Shown: positions 1 through 8,471 of the stretch, in pieces | Position numbering within the stretch: the stretch's first letter is position 1 | Layout: each line of letters opens with the position of its first letter | Assembly (NCBI RefSeq): GCF_017916425.1 | Contig: NZ_JAFMSX010000003.1 | Span: forward strand, 62,001-126,000 | From: Nocardioides sp. SYSU D00065 | GTDB lineage: Bacteria; Actinomycetota; Actinomycetes; Propionibacteriales; Nocardioidaceae | Length of the DNA: 64,000 nucleotides | Direction of reading: 5' to 3' | The notes under the pieces: model-generated | Told to the model about the DNA's origin: nothing | The model's database searches: none | What the model saw: the letters and a program-made list of their open reading frames with translations, nothing else | Translations under genes and position numbers: made by a program

Positions 1-1401
1 CTGCGTGCCGTTGAGCCGCATGTTGACCAGCGGCTCGGCGCCGAGCACCTCGGCGGCACGGGCGTACGTCGTGCTGGCGGGGTAGCCGCCGTCGGCGACG
101 AGGTCGGCGCGCAGCGCGGTGGGGTTGACGAAGGCGATCTTCGCGTTGCCGCCGCTGGCGCCTCGGGTGGCCCACCGCAGGGCGTCGGCGACGAGGTTGG
201 CGAGCGTCGACTCCCCGGACGGGGTCGACGTGGTGCCGTCCACGCCGGTGGCGCGCCGCACGGGGCCGGCGAGCGTCCCGAGGTCGACGCCGGGTCGCAC
301 CCGGATGTCGCGGAAGCTGACCTGGCCGGTGCCGGCGCGGTTCTCGAGGCCCAGGTGGCCGGACGTCGGTGCGGTGTGGTCGACGGCGTTGACGACGCGG
401 CCGTTGAGCAGCACCCGGAGGCGGGCCGGAGTGACCTGGATCGTGAAGCGGTTCCACTGGCCCACGGGCGCGACCGCCTCGGCGACCGCCGCGGCGTCGG
501 CGGGCTTCGTGGTGCCGCCGGTCGGCACGATGGCGGCGGTGTCGGTGGCGCCGATGCGCACCTGGTAGCCCCCCGCGGGGGTCGCGCCGCCGTTGCTGGT
601 CGAGGCGACGTAGACGCTCGAGCCGGCCGCCGCGTCGCCGCGTCGCCAGTCGACGTCGATCGTGTAGGTGCCCGACTGCTGCGCGGTGGTCCAGGTCGCG
701 CCTGGACCTCGGAAGCCGCGCAGGGTGCAGTCGACCTGCCGGCCGAAGCCGCCCGCGCTGGCCTTGCGCCACTGGTCGAACGACGCGAACGTCCCGTCGA
801 AGAGGGCCGTGCTGCCCGCCGGGACCGGAGTCGCGACGCACGGGTCGGGTGCGGTGCCACCGACCTGGACGGCGTCGAAGTTGAGCCGGCACATCTCGGC
901 GGCGCTGCGCTGGCAGTCGACCGCGAGGGTGTTGGTGCCCTGCTGCAGCGCGACGTCGGCGCGCGCCCACCCCCAGCTCTCCCAGCTCCCGGTCAGCGGG
1001 TAGCTGACGACCTGGCGCGCCCCGCCGTTGGTCAGCAGGCCCATGGCGCGCGTGACGTTCTCCTCGGCGCTGAGCGGTCCGGCCGCGTAGCGGACCCACA
1101 CCGGGTACGTCCCGGCCGCCGGCGCCTGGAAGGTCATGGTCGAGCGCATCCCGCTCTCGCGGAACGTGTAGGAGCCGGATCCGGAGAAGTTGCCGTGGTC
1201 GCCGGAGTTCAGCGCCGGGCCGCCGACGATGGTGCCGTCCTCGACCTCCAGCCAGGCGATCACCTCGTCACCGACGGCTGCAGAGGCGGGACCGGTCGCT
1301 GCGACTCCGCTCACCACCATGGCGCTCGCGGCCAGGGCGGTGACGACGTGGCGCGCACGGGCGCCGATGGACCTGCGGATGGATGTGGCGGTCTGCGGCA
1401 C
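1..1401 (-). CDS. secreted CBM-like / DUF1080-like / 5'-nucleotidase C-terminal protein, 3' truncated by window edge
   Basis: The frame is open from a GTG at 1401 to base 1, so 467 residues are visible and the C-terminus is missing. The GTG follows a GGAG 7 bases upstream. Residues 1 to about 36 form a signal peptide with twin Arg and an Ala-rich core ending ASAA. Residues about 38-160 look like a beta-sandwich carbohydrate-binding module (CBM6-like, with TYPVWVRYAAG). Residues about 175-330 resemble a DUF1080/concanavalin-like domain ending VSFRDIRVRPG. From about residue 350, STLANLVADALRW, FVNPTALRADL and LVNMRLNGTQ match the 5'-nucleotidase C-terminal domain, which binds the nucleoside. 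It is probably an exported nucleotidase or phosphoesterase-like surface protein. The metallophosphatase domain that usually precedes that domain is not visible, so the catalytic role is uncertain. Confidence 0.72.
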   Translation of the reverse strand, partial: MPQTATSIRRSIGARARHVVTALAASAMVVSGVAATGPASAAVGDEVIAWLEVEDGTIVGGPALNSGDHGNFSGSGSYTFRESGMRSTMTFQAPAAGTYPVWVRYAAGPLSAEENVTRAMGLLTNGGARQVVSYPLTGSWESWGWARADVALQQGTNTLAVDCQRSAAEMCRLNFDAVQVGGTAPDPCVATPVPAGSTALFDGTFASFDQWRKASAGGFGRQVDCTLRGFRGPGATWTTAQQSGTYTIDVDWRRGDAAAGSSVYVASTSNGGATPAGGYQVRIGATDTAAIVPTGGTTKPADAAAVAEAVAPVGQWNRFTIQVTPARLRVLLNGRVVNAVDHTAPTSGHLGLENRAGTGQVSFRDIRVRPGVDLGTLAGPVRRATGVDGTTSTPSGESTLANLVADALRWATRGASGGNAKIAFVNPTALRADLVADGGYPASTTYARAAEVLGAEPLVNMRLNGTQ

Positions 1402-1536
1402 GGCTCTGCTCCTCGCGGCGGGTGCTGTGACGCGCGCCACAGCAGGTCCGAACCTAGAGGCGGCGGTTCATCATGTCGAACTGTGTTCCACATTGCGGAC
1501 CTTCCGAACCGTACACGCGCAGAAGAAGGCCGCGGT

Positions 1537-3009
1537 TCACATATGTGGTCCAGGCTCGACCGTCTCCGCGGCGTCCGCGGGCGTAGCCGGGCGGCGTACG
1601 AGCAGGGCGATCAGCACCGCCACGGCCGAGATGGCGCCGCCGTACATCAGTGCGGCGTGGATGCCCTCCGCGGTCGCCTCGACCAGCGGCTGGCCCGCCT
1701 CGGTGCCGGCGACGGTCCGGCGGGTCATCACGGTGACGAACAGAGCCGTGCCGGCCGCGCCGGCGACCTGCTGGAGGGTGGAGACGATGGCGCTGCCGTG
1801 GGAGTAGAGGCGTGGGGGCAGCGAGCCCAGCGCCGAGGTGAGCAGCGGCGTGAACATGAACGCCAGCCCGACGCTCATCAGCACGTGCAGCCCGACCACG
1901 ATCGGACGGCCGGTGTCCAGGTCGAAGGTCGTCATGCCCCACAGCGCGACGCTGACGATGGCAGCGCCCGGCGCGACGAGCGGGCGCGGCCCGACGCGAT
2001 CGAAGAGCCGGCCGACGACCGGCGCCAGCAGGCCCATGGTCAGGCCGCCGGGCAGCAGCACCAGGCCGGTGTCGAGCACCGAGAGACCGAGCACGTTCTG
2101 CAGGTAGAGCGGCAGGAGGATGAGCGTGCCGAACAGCGCCAGCATGCTGACCGCGACGAGGGCGACGGCCACCGTGAACGTCCTGACCGTGAAGGCGCGC
2201 AGGTCGAGGAGCGCCCGGTCGCCGAGCTGCAGCTGTCGGGCGATGAAGGCGACCAGCGCGCCGCCGCCGATCACGAGCGGCACCCACACCGGCATCGGAG
2301 TGTGCCCGCTGGCACTCTCGCCGATGCTGCTGAGGCCGTAGATGAGGCCGCCGAACGCCAGTGCCGACAGCACGACGGACACCACGTCGACCGGCACCCG
2401 GCGCGGCTCGGTCACGTTGCGCACCCAGCGGGCGCCCAGGGCGAGGGACAGCAGCGCGATGGGCAGCACGATCCAGAACATCCAGCGCCACGACAGCGAG
2501 TCGAGCACCAGCCCGGACACGGTCGGACCGATCGCCGGCGCCACCGAGATGACGATCGAGATCGTGCCCATCATCCGGCCGCGGCGCTCCTCGTCGACGA
2601 GGTTGAGGATGGTGGTGATCAGCAGCGGCATCATCAGCGCGGTGCCGACGGCCTGCACGACCCGGCCGGCCACCAGCACCGCGAACACCGGCGCGAGCGC
2701 CGCCACCAGGGTGCCGATGCTGAAGGACGTCATCGCCGCGACGAACACCGTACGCAGTGAGAAGCGGGTCAGCAGGAACCCGGTCACCGGGATGACGACC
2801 GCCATCGTGAGCAGGAACGCCGTCGTGAGCCACTGCGCGGTCGTGGCGCGCACCTCGAACTCGCGCATCAGATCGGGCAGCGCGACGCTCATGATGGTCT
2901 CGTTGAGGATCACCACGAAGGCGGACGCCACCAGCAGGCCGATCAGCCGACCGTGCCCTTCGGCGGTCGTGGGGACGGGCGGCGCGAGGCGCATGTCGGT
3001 GGTGCTCAC
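1537..3009 (-). CDS. MFS drug exporter, DHA2 (14-helix) type
   Basis: A 490-residue membrane protein of the drug:H+ antiporter-2 family. The helix-1 region VVILNETIMSVALPDL and the WLTTAFLLTMAVVIPVTGFL segment are typical of EmrB/LfrA-like exporters. Hydrophobic stretches run throughout, and the length fits a 14-helix member. The frame is open upstream to an ATG at 3084, but I place the start at the GTG at 3009 (VSTTDMRLAPP), because AAGGA lies about 8 bases before it and the first 25 residues of the longer version look non-coding. It diverges from a TetR gene with a palindrome between them, so it is very likely the repressor's target, exporting a drug or toxic metabolite by proton antiport. 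The substrate cannot be read from the sequence. Confidence 0.9.
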   Translation of the reverse strand: MSTTDMRLAPPVPTTAEGHGRLIGLLVASAFVVILNETIMSVALPDLMREFEVRATTAQWLTTAFLLTMAVVIPVTGFLLTRFSLRTVFVAAMTSFSIGTLVAALAPVFAVLVAGRVVQAVGTALMMPLLITTILNLVDEERRGRMMGTISIVISVAPAIGPTVSGLVLDSLSWRWMFWIVLPIALLSLALGARWVRNVTEPRRVPVDVVSVVLSALAFGGLIYGLSSIGESASGHTPMPVWVPLVIGGGALVAFIARQLQLGDRALLDLRAFTVRTFTVAVALVAVSMLALFGTLILLPLYLQNVLGLSVLDTGLVLLPGGLTMGLLAPVVGRLFDRVGPRPLVAPGAAIVSVALWGMTTFDLDTGRPIVVGLHVLMSVGLAFMFTPLLTSALGSLPPRLYSHGSAIVSTLQQVAGAAGTALFVTVMTRRTVAGTEAGQPLVEATAEGIHAALMYGGAISAVAVLIALLVRRPATPADAAETVEPGPHM

Positions 3010-3065
3010 GGGTGTGTTCCTTGGAGTCGGCGTCGGCGGCACCACGATGTCGTACTGCGCCATCG

Positions 3066-3080
3066 TGGCAGTGAGTGCCA
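3066..3080. promoter_or_regulatory. putative TetR operator (inverted repeat)
   Basis: TGGCA-GTGAG-TGCCA is a perfect 5-bp inverted repeat with a 5-base centre. It lies between the divergent MFS exporter (start 3009) and TetR gene (start 3119), the usual place for a TetR operator controlling both. Assignment is by position and symmetry only. Confidence 0.5.
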
Positions 3081-3118
3081 ACACGGCAGCAGAACTCGCT
3101 ATTCCCTAGACTCGGCGG

Positions 3119-3730
3119 ATGAGCGAGCCCGCCCTGCGTGAACGACGTCGTCGGCAGACCGAGCGCGAGATCGGCGACGTGGCCCTCGAGCTCTTCGAGC
3201 GCCAAGGGGTCGATGCCACCACGGTCGACGAGATCGCCCGGGCCGCGGGCGTCTCCTCGCGCACGTTCTTCCGCTACTTCGCGACCAAGGAGGCCGCTGC
3301 CCTGGTGCCGCACGTCGACCTCGACGAGCGGGTGGAGCGGATGCTCGCCGAGCTCGGCCCGGGCCGACCGCTGCTCGACCAGCTCGAGGACGTGTGGCGC
3401 GAGGTGCTCACCGCGTTCGACGACGGGCGCAGCGAGGCCGGCCGCCTGCTGCTGCGCGTACGCCGGCTGATGCTGACCGAGCCGGGCCTGCGCCAGGCGG
3501 CCGTCGCCCTGGACGCCGAGCGCGTCGACGAGCTGGTCGCGCGTGTGGCGCGGGCCATGCAGCTCGACGACGACCTCCCGGCACGCATCGCCGTGGAGGC
3601 CGCCGCGGTGGCCGTGCGCGTCACCCTGGACCGCTGGGCCGACGCCCGCGACGAGGGACGTCGGGTCGACCTGCTCGCGACGTACGCCGACGCGTGCCGG
3701 TATCTGCGCGAGCTGGGCGGGCCGGGCTGA
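3119..3730 (+). CDS. TetR family transcriptional regulator
   Basis: 203 residues. The N-terminal helix-turn-helix is clear: EIGDVALELFERQGVDATTVDEIA followed by AGVSSRTFFRYFATKEAA (about residues 15-58). The remainder is the variable helical ligand-binding domain. TAGACT (3107-3112) lies 6 bases before the ATG with no Shine-Dalgarno sequence, so the mRNA is probably leaderless. It is divergent from the DHA2 exporter and probably represses both genes from the palindrome at 3066-3080 until a ligand binds. Confidence 0.92.
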   Translation: MSEPALRERRRRQTEREIGDVALELFERQGVDATTVDEIARAAGVSSRTFFRYFATKEAAALVPHVDLDERVERMLAELGPGRPLLDQLEDVWREVLTAFDDGRSEAGRLLLRVRRLMLTEPGLRQAAVALDAERVDELVARVARAMQLDDDLPARIAVEAAAVAVRVTLDRWADARDEGRRVDLLATYADACRYLRELGGPG

Positions 3731-3814
3731 CGGCTGCGGGGCCAATCGCGCAGCCCCGAGGCTTCACGGACGTGGCGAGCTGCGCTCGCGGGCGACCTCG
3801 ACTCCGCCAGTCGC

Positions 3815-5218
3815 TCAGCCCTGGGCCATGTCCACGAACCGCGAGTAGTGACCCTGGAAGGCGACGGTGAGGTCGCGGGTCGGTCCGTTGCGGTGCTTGG
3901 CCACGATCAGGTCGGCCTCGCCGGGGCGGGTCGACTCCTTCTCGTAGACGTCGTCGCGGTGCAGCAGGATCACCATGTCGGCGTCCTGCTCGAGCGAGCC
4001 GGACTCGCGCAGGTCGCTCATCATCGGGCGCTTGTCACCGCGCTGCTCCGGACCACGGTTGAGCTGCGACAGCGCGATGATCGGCAGCTCGAGCTCCTTG
4101 GCGAGGAGCTTGATGTTGCGGGAGAACTCCGAGACCTCGAGCTGGCGCGACTCGACCTTGCGGCCCGAGCTCATGAGCTGCATGTAGTCGATGACGATGA
4201 GTTTGAGGTCGTGGCGCTGCTTGAGCCGGCGCGCCTTGGCGCGGATCTCCATCATCGTCATGTTGGGGCTGTCGTCGATGAACATCGGCGCACCCGAGAC
4301 CTGGCCCATCTTGCGGGCGAGCTTCTCCCAGTCGTCGTCGCGCATGGTGCCGTTGCGGATGTGGTTGAGCGGCACCTTCGCCTCGGCGGAGAGCAGGCGC
4401 ATCATGATCTCCGAGCGCGTCATCTCGAGGCTGAAGAAGACGCTGGTCAGGTTGTTGTGGATCGACGCGGCACGGCAGAAGTCGAGCGCCAGCGTCGACT
4501 TCCCCATGGCGGGGCGCGCCGCGACGATGATCATCTGGCCCGAGTGCAGACCGTTGGTCAGGTCGTCGAGGTCGGCGAACCCGGTCGGCACGCCGTAGAG
4601 TCCGGCCTCGCGGTTGCCGATCATCTCGATCTCGTCGAGGACGCCGCTCATGATGTCGCTCAGCGGCGCGTAGTCCTCGGTCGCACGGCGGTCGGTCACC
4701 CGGTAGACCTCGGCCTGGGCGCTGTCGACGACGTCGTCGATCTGGCCCTCGCCGGCATAGCCCAGCGCCGCGATGCGGGTCCCGGCCTCGACCAGGCGCC
4801 GCAGCACCGCCTTGTCGCGGACGATCTCGGCGTAGTAGCCGGCGTTGGCCGCGATCGGCACGTTGGCCGAGAGCGTGTGGAGGTAGGGGGCCCCGCCGAT
4901 GCGCTGCAGCTCGCCGCGCTTCTGCAGCTCGGCAGCGACCGTGATCGGGTCGGCCGGCTCGCCGCGTCCGTAGAGATCGATGATCGCGTCGTGGATGACC
5001 TCGTGAGCGGGACGGTAGTAGTCGACGCCCTTGATCACCTCCACCACGTCGGCGATCGCGTCCTTGGAGAGCAGCATCGAGCCGAGGACGCTCTGCTCGG
5101 CCGCGTTGTCCTGCGGGGGCGTGCGGTCGCCGGCCGAGCGCGGGGACTCGCCCGGCTCGTAGGCCGCGGGTCCGTCGCCCCAGGCCTCGTCGGTGTCGCC
5201 TCCGAAGGTGATGCTCAC
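3815..5218 (-). CDS. dnaB: replicative DNA helicase DnaB
   Basis: 467 residues, normal length with no intein. The N-terminal domain begins around PPQDNAAEQSVLGSMLL. The RecA-like C-terminal domain carries Walker A ARPAMGKST (about residue 232), the Walker B region LIVIDYMQLM, and ALSQLNRGPEQR. It unwinds DNA ahead of the replication fork as a hexamer. I chose the GTG at 5218 (SITFGGDTDE) because GGAGG lies 8 bases upstream; the frame continues open far upstream but without helicase homology. In many actinobacteria dnaB follows rpsF-ssb-rpsR-rplI closely. Here about 9 kb of envelope and secretion genes lie between. Its upstream region carries DnaA-box-like sites, and its probable loader DciA is at 55.9 kb. 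Confidence 0.96.
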   Translation of the reverse strand: MSITFGGDTDEAWGDGPAAYEPGESPRSAGDRTPPQDNAAEQSVLGSMLLSKDAIADVVEVIKGVDYYRPAHEVIHDAIIDLYGRGEPADPITVAAELQKRGELQRIGGAPYLHTLSANVPIAANAGYYAEIVRDKAVLRRLVEAGTRIAALGYAGEGQIDDVVDSAQAEVYRVTDRRATEDYAPLSDIMSGVLDEIEMIGNREAGLYGVPTGFADLDDLTNGLHSGQMIIVAARPAMGKSTLALDFCRAASIHNNLTSVFFSLEMTRSEIMMRLLSAEAKVPLNHIRNGTMRDDDWEKLARKMGQVSGAPMFIDDSPNMTMMEIRAKARRLKQRHDLKLIVIDYMQLMSSGRKVESRQLEVSEFSRNIKLLAKELELPIIALSQLNRGPEQRGDKRPMMSDLRESGSLEQDADMVILLHRDDVYEKESTRPGEADLIVAKHRNGPTRDLTVAFQGHYSRFVDMAQG

Positions 5219-5719
5219 CGGTGCTCCCTCCACTGTCACTGCGTTCCGACGGTAGGGACGACCTCCGACATCGTCGCCGGGTCCGCACGCGCGGGAACTC
5301 ACGTCCGCGCGAGACCGTACGTGCCCCGGCGGGTGTCGGGAAAGCCGGCGAGCCTCCGTCGTCCACAGGCTCTGTGGACAACCGGTGCAGCACCGTGGAC
5401 GACACGCGGCGTCGTGCGCCCGGGTCGTGGACGGTCCTGTGGAGAGAGATCGTCGTCGACGGTCCGCACGCGGTCTGACCTGCGGAAACCCGGTGCACAT
5501 GCTGTGGACGAAAATCCCCCGACGGTTGCTGGGTTCATCTGTCCGCCATCTGGGGGATACCCGCCGATTCGTCCGCACCCCGGCCGTGACGGGGGCCACG
5601 GCGGCATCATCCACATCGCCATTCACAGGTAGCCCGAACGGGCTATGTACATCGCGTCCGGATCGTCGGTACCGAGGCGCGACGCCGGCACGACCGAGCT
5701 CTTTCCTAGGCTGGACCCC
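5219..5719. other. dnaB/MATE divergent intergenic region with DnaA-box-like sites and inverted repeats
   Basis: 501 bases without a supported gene. It holds several TGTGGA/TCCACA 9-mers (the best at 5359-5381 and 5503-5511), a distant ATCCCCC/GGGGGAT inverted repeat (5514-5520 and 5552-5558), a 16-bp palindrome at 5630-5645 (TAGCCCG-aa-CGGGCTA) and the TAGGCT -10 element of the MATE gene at 5707-5712. Short open frames here lack protein-like composition. Confidence 0.55.
5359..5381. promoter_or_regulatory. inverted pair of DnaA-box-like sites upstream of dnaB
   Basis: TCGTCCACA (5359-5367, one mismatch to the actinobacterial box TTGTCCACA) faces TGTGGACAA (5373-5381, a perfect box in reverse) across 5 bases. 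A further TGTGGACGA is at 5503-5511. This may be DnaA-dependent control of dnaB or a DnaA-titrating site; the function is inferred. Confidence 0.5.
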
Positions 5720-7045
5720 GTGCGTGCCGTCGACCGGGAGATCTTGCGTCTGGCCGTGCCGGCCTTCCTCGCCCTCGTCGCGGAGCCGATGTTCCTGCTC
5801 TCCGACGCCGCCATCGTCGGCCACCTCGGCACCCCCGAGCTCGCCGGCCTCGGCGTCGCCGCGGTGATCCTCCAGACCGTCGTCGGGCTGTGCGTGTTCC
5901 TCGCCTACGGCACCACCGCCAGCGTCGCGCGCCACCTCGGCGCCGGGGACCTGCGCGCCGCCCTCGCCCAGGGGATCGACGGCATGTGGCTCGCCGTGAT
6001 CATCGGCGCCATCGCCACCGTCGGCGGGATCGCGCTCACCCCGAGCCTCGTCGCGGCCTTCGACACCGGGTCCGAGGTCGCCCAGCACGCGGAGTCGTAC
6101 CTGGCGATCGCCTTCCTCGGCACCATCCCGCTCCTGCTGATGCTGGCCACGACCGGGGTGCTGCGCGGCCTGCAGGACACGCGTACGCCGCTGGTCGTCG
6201 CCGTCGCCGGCAACGGCCTCAACATCGCGCTGAACTTCCTGCTGGTCTACGGCTTCGACCTCGGCATCGCCGGGTCCGCGATCGGCTCGGTCGTCGCACA
6301 GGTGCTCTCCGCCGCCTGGCTGGTCCTGGTCGTCGTCCGCGCCGCCCGGCGGCACGACGCCCCGCTGTCGCCGGACCGGGCCGGGATCAAGGCGGCGGCC
6401 CACGCCGCCGTGGCGCTGGTCATCCGCACGCTGGCCCTGCGCGCCTGCCTGCTCGTGGGCACGTACGCCGTCACGCGCGTCGGCGCCGAGGCCACCGACG
6501 TCAACGTCGCCACCCACCAGATCGCCATCACCCTGTGGAGCTTCCTCGCCTTCGCCCTCGACGCCATCGCCATCGCCGCCCAGGCGCTGACCGGTCGCGC
6601 CCTCGGCAGCGGGGACGTCGAGGGCACGCGCCGGCTCACCCGGCGGATGATCCAGTGGGGATGGGGCAGCGGGATCGTGGCCGGCCTGGTCCTCGCCGCG
6701 GTGTCCCCGGTCATCGGCATCCTGTTCACGAGCGACCCGGAGGTCCGTGAGCTGCTCGTCCCGGTGCTGCTCGTCGCCGCGCTCGGCCAACCCGTGGCCG
6801 GGGTCGTCTTCGTCCTCGACGGCGTCCTCATCGGCGCCGGCGACGGCGCCTTCCTGGCGTGGGCCGGCCTCGCGGTGCTGGCGGCGTACGCCCCGGCGGC
6901 TCTCTTCGCAGCCACCCTGCCGCACGGCCTCGTCGCGGTGTGGGTGGCCATGAGCGTGGTGTTCATGGGCGCCCGGGGACTGCTGCTGTCGTGGCGGGCG
7001 CGCGGCGACCGGTGGCTCGTGACCGGAGCGACGCTGGCTCGTTGA
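5720..7045 (+). CDS. MATE family multidrug efflux protein (DinF-like)
   Basis: 441 residues with about 12 hydrophobic segments. The start VDREILRLAVPAFLALVAEPMFLLSDAAIVGHLGTPELAGLGVA is characteristic of MATE/DinF cation-coupled exporters, as is the second-half counterpart around ATHQIAITLWSFLAFALDAIAIAAQALTG. The frame is open from an ATG at 5645, but I choose the GTG at 5720: TAGGCT (5707-5712) lies 7 bases before it, so the transcript is likely leaderless, and family members start here. It sits divergent from dnaB. Substrate unknown; probably exports cationic drugs or metabolites using a Na+ or H+ gradient. Confidence 0.92.
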   Translation: MRAVDREILRLAVPAFLALVAEPMFLLSDAAIVGHLGTPELAGLGVAAVILQTVVGLCVFLAYGTTASVARHLGAGDLRAALAQGIDGMWLAVIIGAIATVGGIALTPSLVAAFDTGSEVAQHAESYLAIAFLGTIPLLLMLATTGVLRGLQDTRTPLVVAVAGNGLNIALNFLLVYGFDLGIAGSAIGSVVAQVLSAAWLVLVVVRAARRHDAPLSPDRAGIKAAAHAAVALVIRTLALRACLLVGTYAVTRVGAEATDVNVATHQIAITLWSFLAFALDAIAIAAQALTGRALGSGDVEGTRRLTRRMIQWGWGSGIVAGLVLAAVSPVIGILFTSDPEVRELLVPVLLVAALGQPVAGVVFVLDGVLIGAGDGAFLAWAGLAVLAAYAPAALFAATLPHGLVAVWVAMSVVFMGARGLLLSWRARGDRWLVTGATLAR

Positions 7046-7083
7046 GCCATCACGGCACACGTCACGCCCCTGGGGAGGGACCG

Positions 7084-8241
7084 ATGCACACCCACCGCGC
7101 AGCAGCTCGGCTCGCGATCGTTCCACTGGTCGCGGCCACGCTCGTGGGCCTCGGCGCGAGCACGCCCGCCGGCGCCACGCCGAGCTGCACCGACGAGACG
7201 CAGCCCGCGGCGATCCTCGGCCTGCCGATGGGCGACGGCTGCGACGACGACACCCCGCCGGAGACCACGGTGTCCGCGGCGACGCCCCCCAACGCCGCGG
7301 GCCTGGTCAACAGCCCTTCGATGACCTTCACCTTCGGCGTGCAGGTCACCGACGCAGACCCTGGTCCGTTCGCGCTGGAGTGCCGGCTGACCGGACCCGC
7401 CCAGGCCCACGACTGGCGCGCCTGCACCAGCCCCGTGACGTACGCCGGACTGCCGGACGCGCCCGCCGGCGCCTACGTCTTCGAGGCCCGCGCCGTCGAC
7501 GGCGGCGACAGCGGCCGGACGCCCGACAACCCGCTGATCCCACCCACCACGCCGGACGTGCCCGACCTCGACCCGACCCCGGCGAGCGTCGCGTGGGGCC
7601 AGGACACCCGGGCGCCCTTCGTCTTCGTCACCCGGACCACCTACGACGAGCAGACCCCGACCCAGCCCGTGGTCACGACGCCCACGGTCCCGATCCGGCT
7701 CAACACCAGCGAGCCGGGCTCGACGCTCGAGTGCACCGACAACGACCGCCCCGTGCCCTGCTCGGCCGGCAGGTGGGAGCTCCGCGATCCCCGGGCCGGC
7801 CGGCACGTCTTCCAGGCGCGGGCGATCGACCCCGCCGGCAACGCCGGAGCCTGGTCCGCACCCGTCGAGTTCTTCGTCCCGCTCGACCTCCGGCGCACCC
7901 GCGGCTGGACCACGGTCCGCGACGACGCGCACTACCGCGGAACCGCGCTGCGAGCCCGGGAGCGAGGTACGCGCCTGGTGCTGCCGCGCACGGAGGTCGG
8001 CGAGCTCCGGCTGATCGCCGCGACCGGACCGCGCCACGGCAAGGTACGGCTGCGGGTGGGCCGGCGTGCCTGGCACGTGGTCGACCTGGCCGGCCCCCGC
8101 GCTGACCTGCAGCAGCTCACGGTTCTCGACCGCTACTCCGGGATGCGGACCGGTCGCATCGTCATCGAGACGCTGAGCGACAAGCCGGTGCTCCTCGACG
8201 CGGTCGTGGCGCGACCGAACCGGTTCCCGCCCGCGAAGTAG
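7084..8241 (+). CDS. secreted protein with Ig-like repeats, function unknown
   Basis: 385 residues. Residues 1-32 are a signal peptide ending PAGA. After a short acidic linker come two related beta-rich segments with paired cysteines: CRLTGPAQ..DWRACTSPVTYAGL..GAYVFEARAVD and CTDNDRPVPCSAGRWELRD..GRHVFQARAIDPAGN. These resemble the Ig-like/big-domain repeats of actinobacterial exported proteins that measure deviations from a reference, often found in adhesins. The C-terminal 120 residues form a separate beta-rich domain. There are no membrane anchor and no catalytic motif. GGGGAGGGACCG precedes the ATG. A weak hairpin follows. I do not recognise a specific function. Confidence 0.8.
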   Translation: MHTHRAAARLAIVPLVAATLVGLGASTPAGATPSCTDETQPAAILGLPMGDGCDDDTPPETTVSAATPPNAAGLVNSPSMTFTFGVQVTDADPGPFALECRLTGPAQAHDWRACTSPVTYAGLPDAPAGAYVFEARAVDGGDSGRTPDNPLIPPTTPDVPDLDPTPASVAWGQDTRAPFVFVTRTTYDEQTPTQPVVTTPTVPIRLNTSEPGSTLECTDNDRPVPCSAGRWELRDPRAGRHVFQARAIDPAGNAGAWSAPVEFFVPLDLRRTRGWTTVRDDAHYRGTALRARERGTRLVLPRTEVGELRLIAATGPRHGKVRLRVGRRAWHVVDLAGPRADLQQLTVLDRYSGMRTGRIVIETLSDKPVLLDAVVARPNRFPPAK

Positions 8242-8255
8242 CGCCTCGGCGGCCG

Positions 8256-8273
8256 CCGGCGCGACGGCGCCGG
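8256..8273 (+). terminator. weak hairpin after secreted-protein gene
   Basis: CCGGCGC-gacg-GCGCCGG, a 7-bp GC stem 15 bases after the stop codon at 8241, with no U-run. The remaining intergenic stretch to 8471 holds a TTGACA at 8341-8346 that may be the -35 of the protease gene, but no well-spaced -10 is obvious. Confidence 0.4.
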
Positions 8274-8471
8274 TCTTCACCCCTACAGGGGGTCCGGCGT
8301 TACACGTGGGTTACGGAAGAACCTCCGGGCGCCGTAAGCGTTGACAGGTACTGCTCCTGTGACTTGGGATACAGCTGTTCACTTTCTTTCCTTGTGCACG
8401 CCGCACGCTGTTGGCCATCCGGCTCCCGCGTCGTCGTCCATCGGGCCATTTCCGTCGAACGGGAGATCCGC

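Noticed and set aside
355..2760. 801-residue plus-strand frame at the left edge
   Set aside because: Overlaps two well-supported minus-strand genes, and its sequence is low-complexity Arg/Gly/Asp/His without any fold signature.
3815..5218. Intein in DnaB
   Set aside because: DnaB is a common intein host, but the Walker A region is continuous and total length is a normal 467 residues.
3848..5632. 594-residue frame antisense to dnaB
   Set aside because: Entirely opposite dnaB with Val/Leu/Asp/His-biased composition; no family match by eye.
5630..5645. Site-specific recombination or attachment site
   Set aside because: A 16-bp palindrome TAGCCCG-aa-CGGGCTA is present, but there is no recombinase gene or second copy in the window; it may simply be an operator for the MATE gene.
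8341..8374. Classical -35/-10 promoter for the subtilase
   Set aside because: TTGACA is perfect, but no TAxxxT hexamer lies at 16-19 bases; the nearest candidate is over 20 bases away, so it is not listed as a feature.
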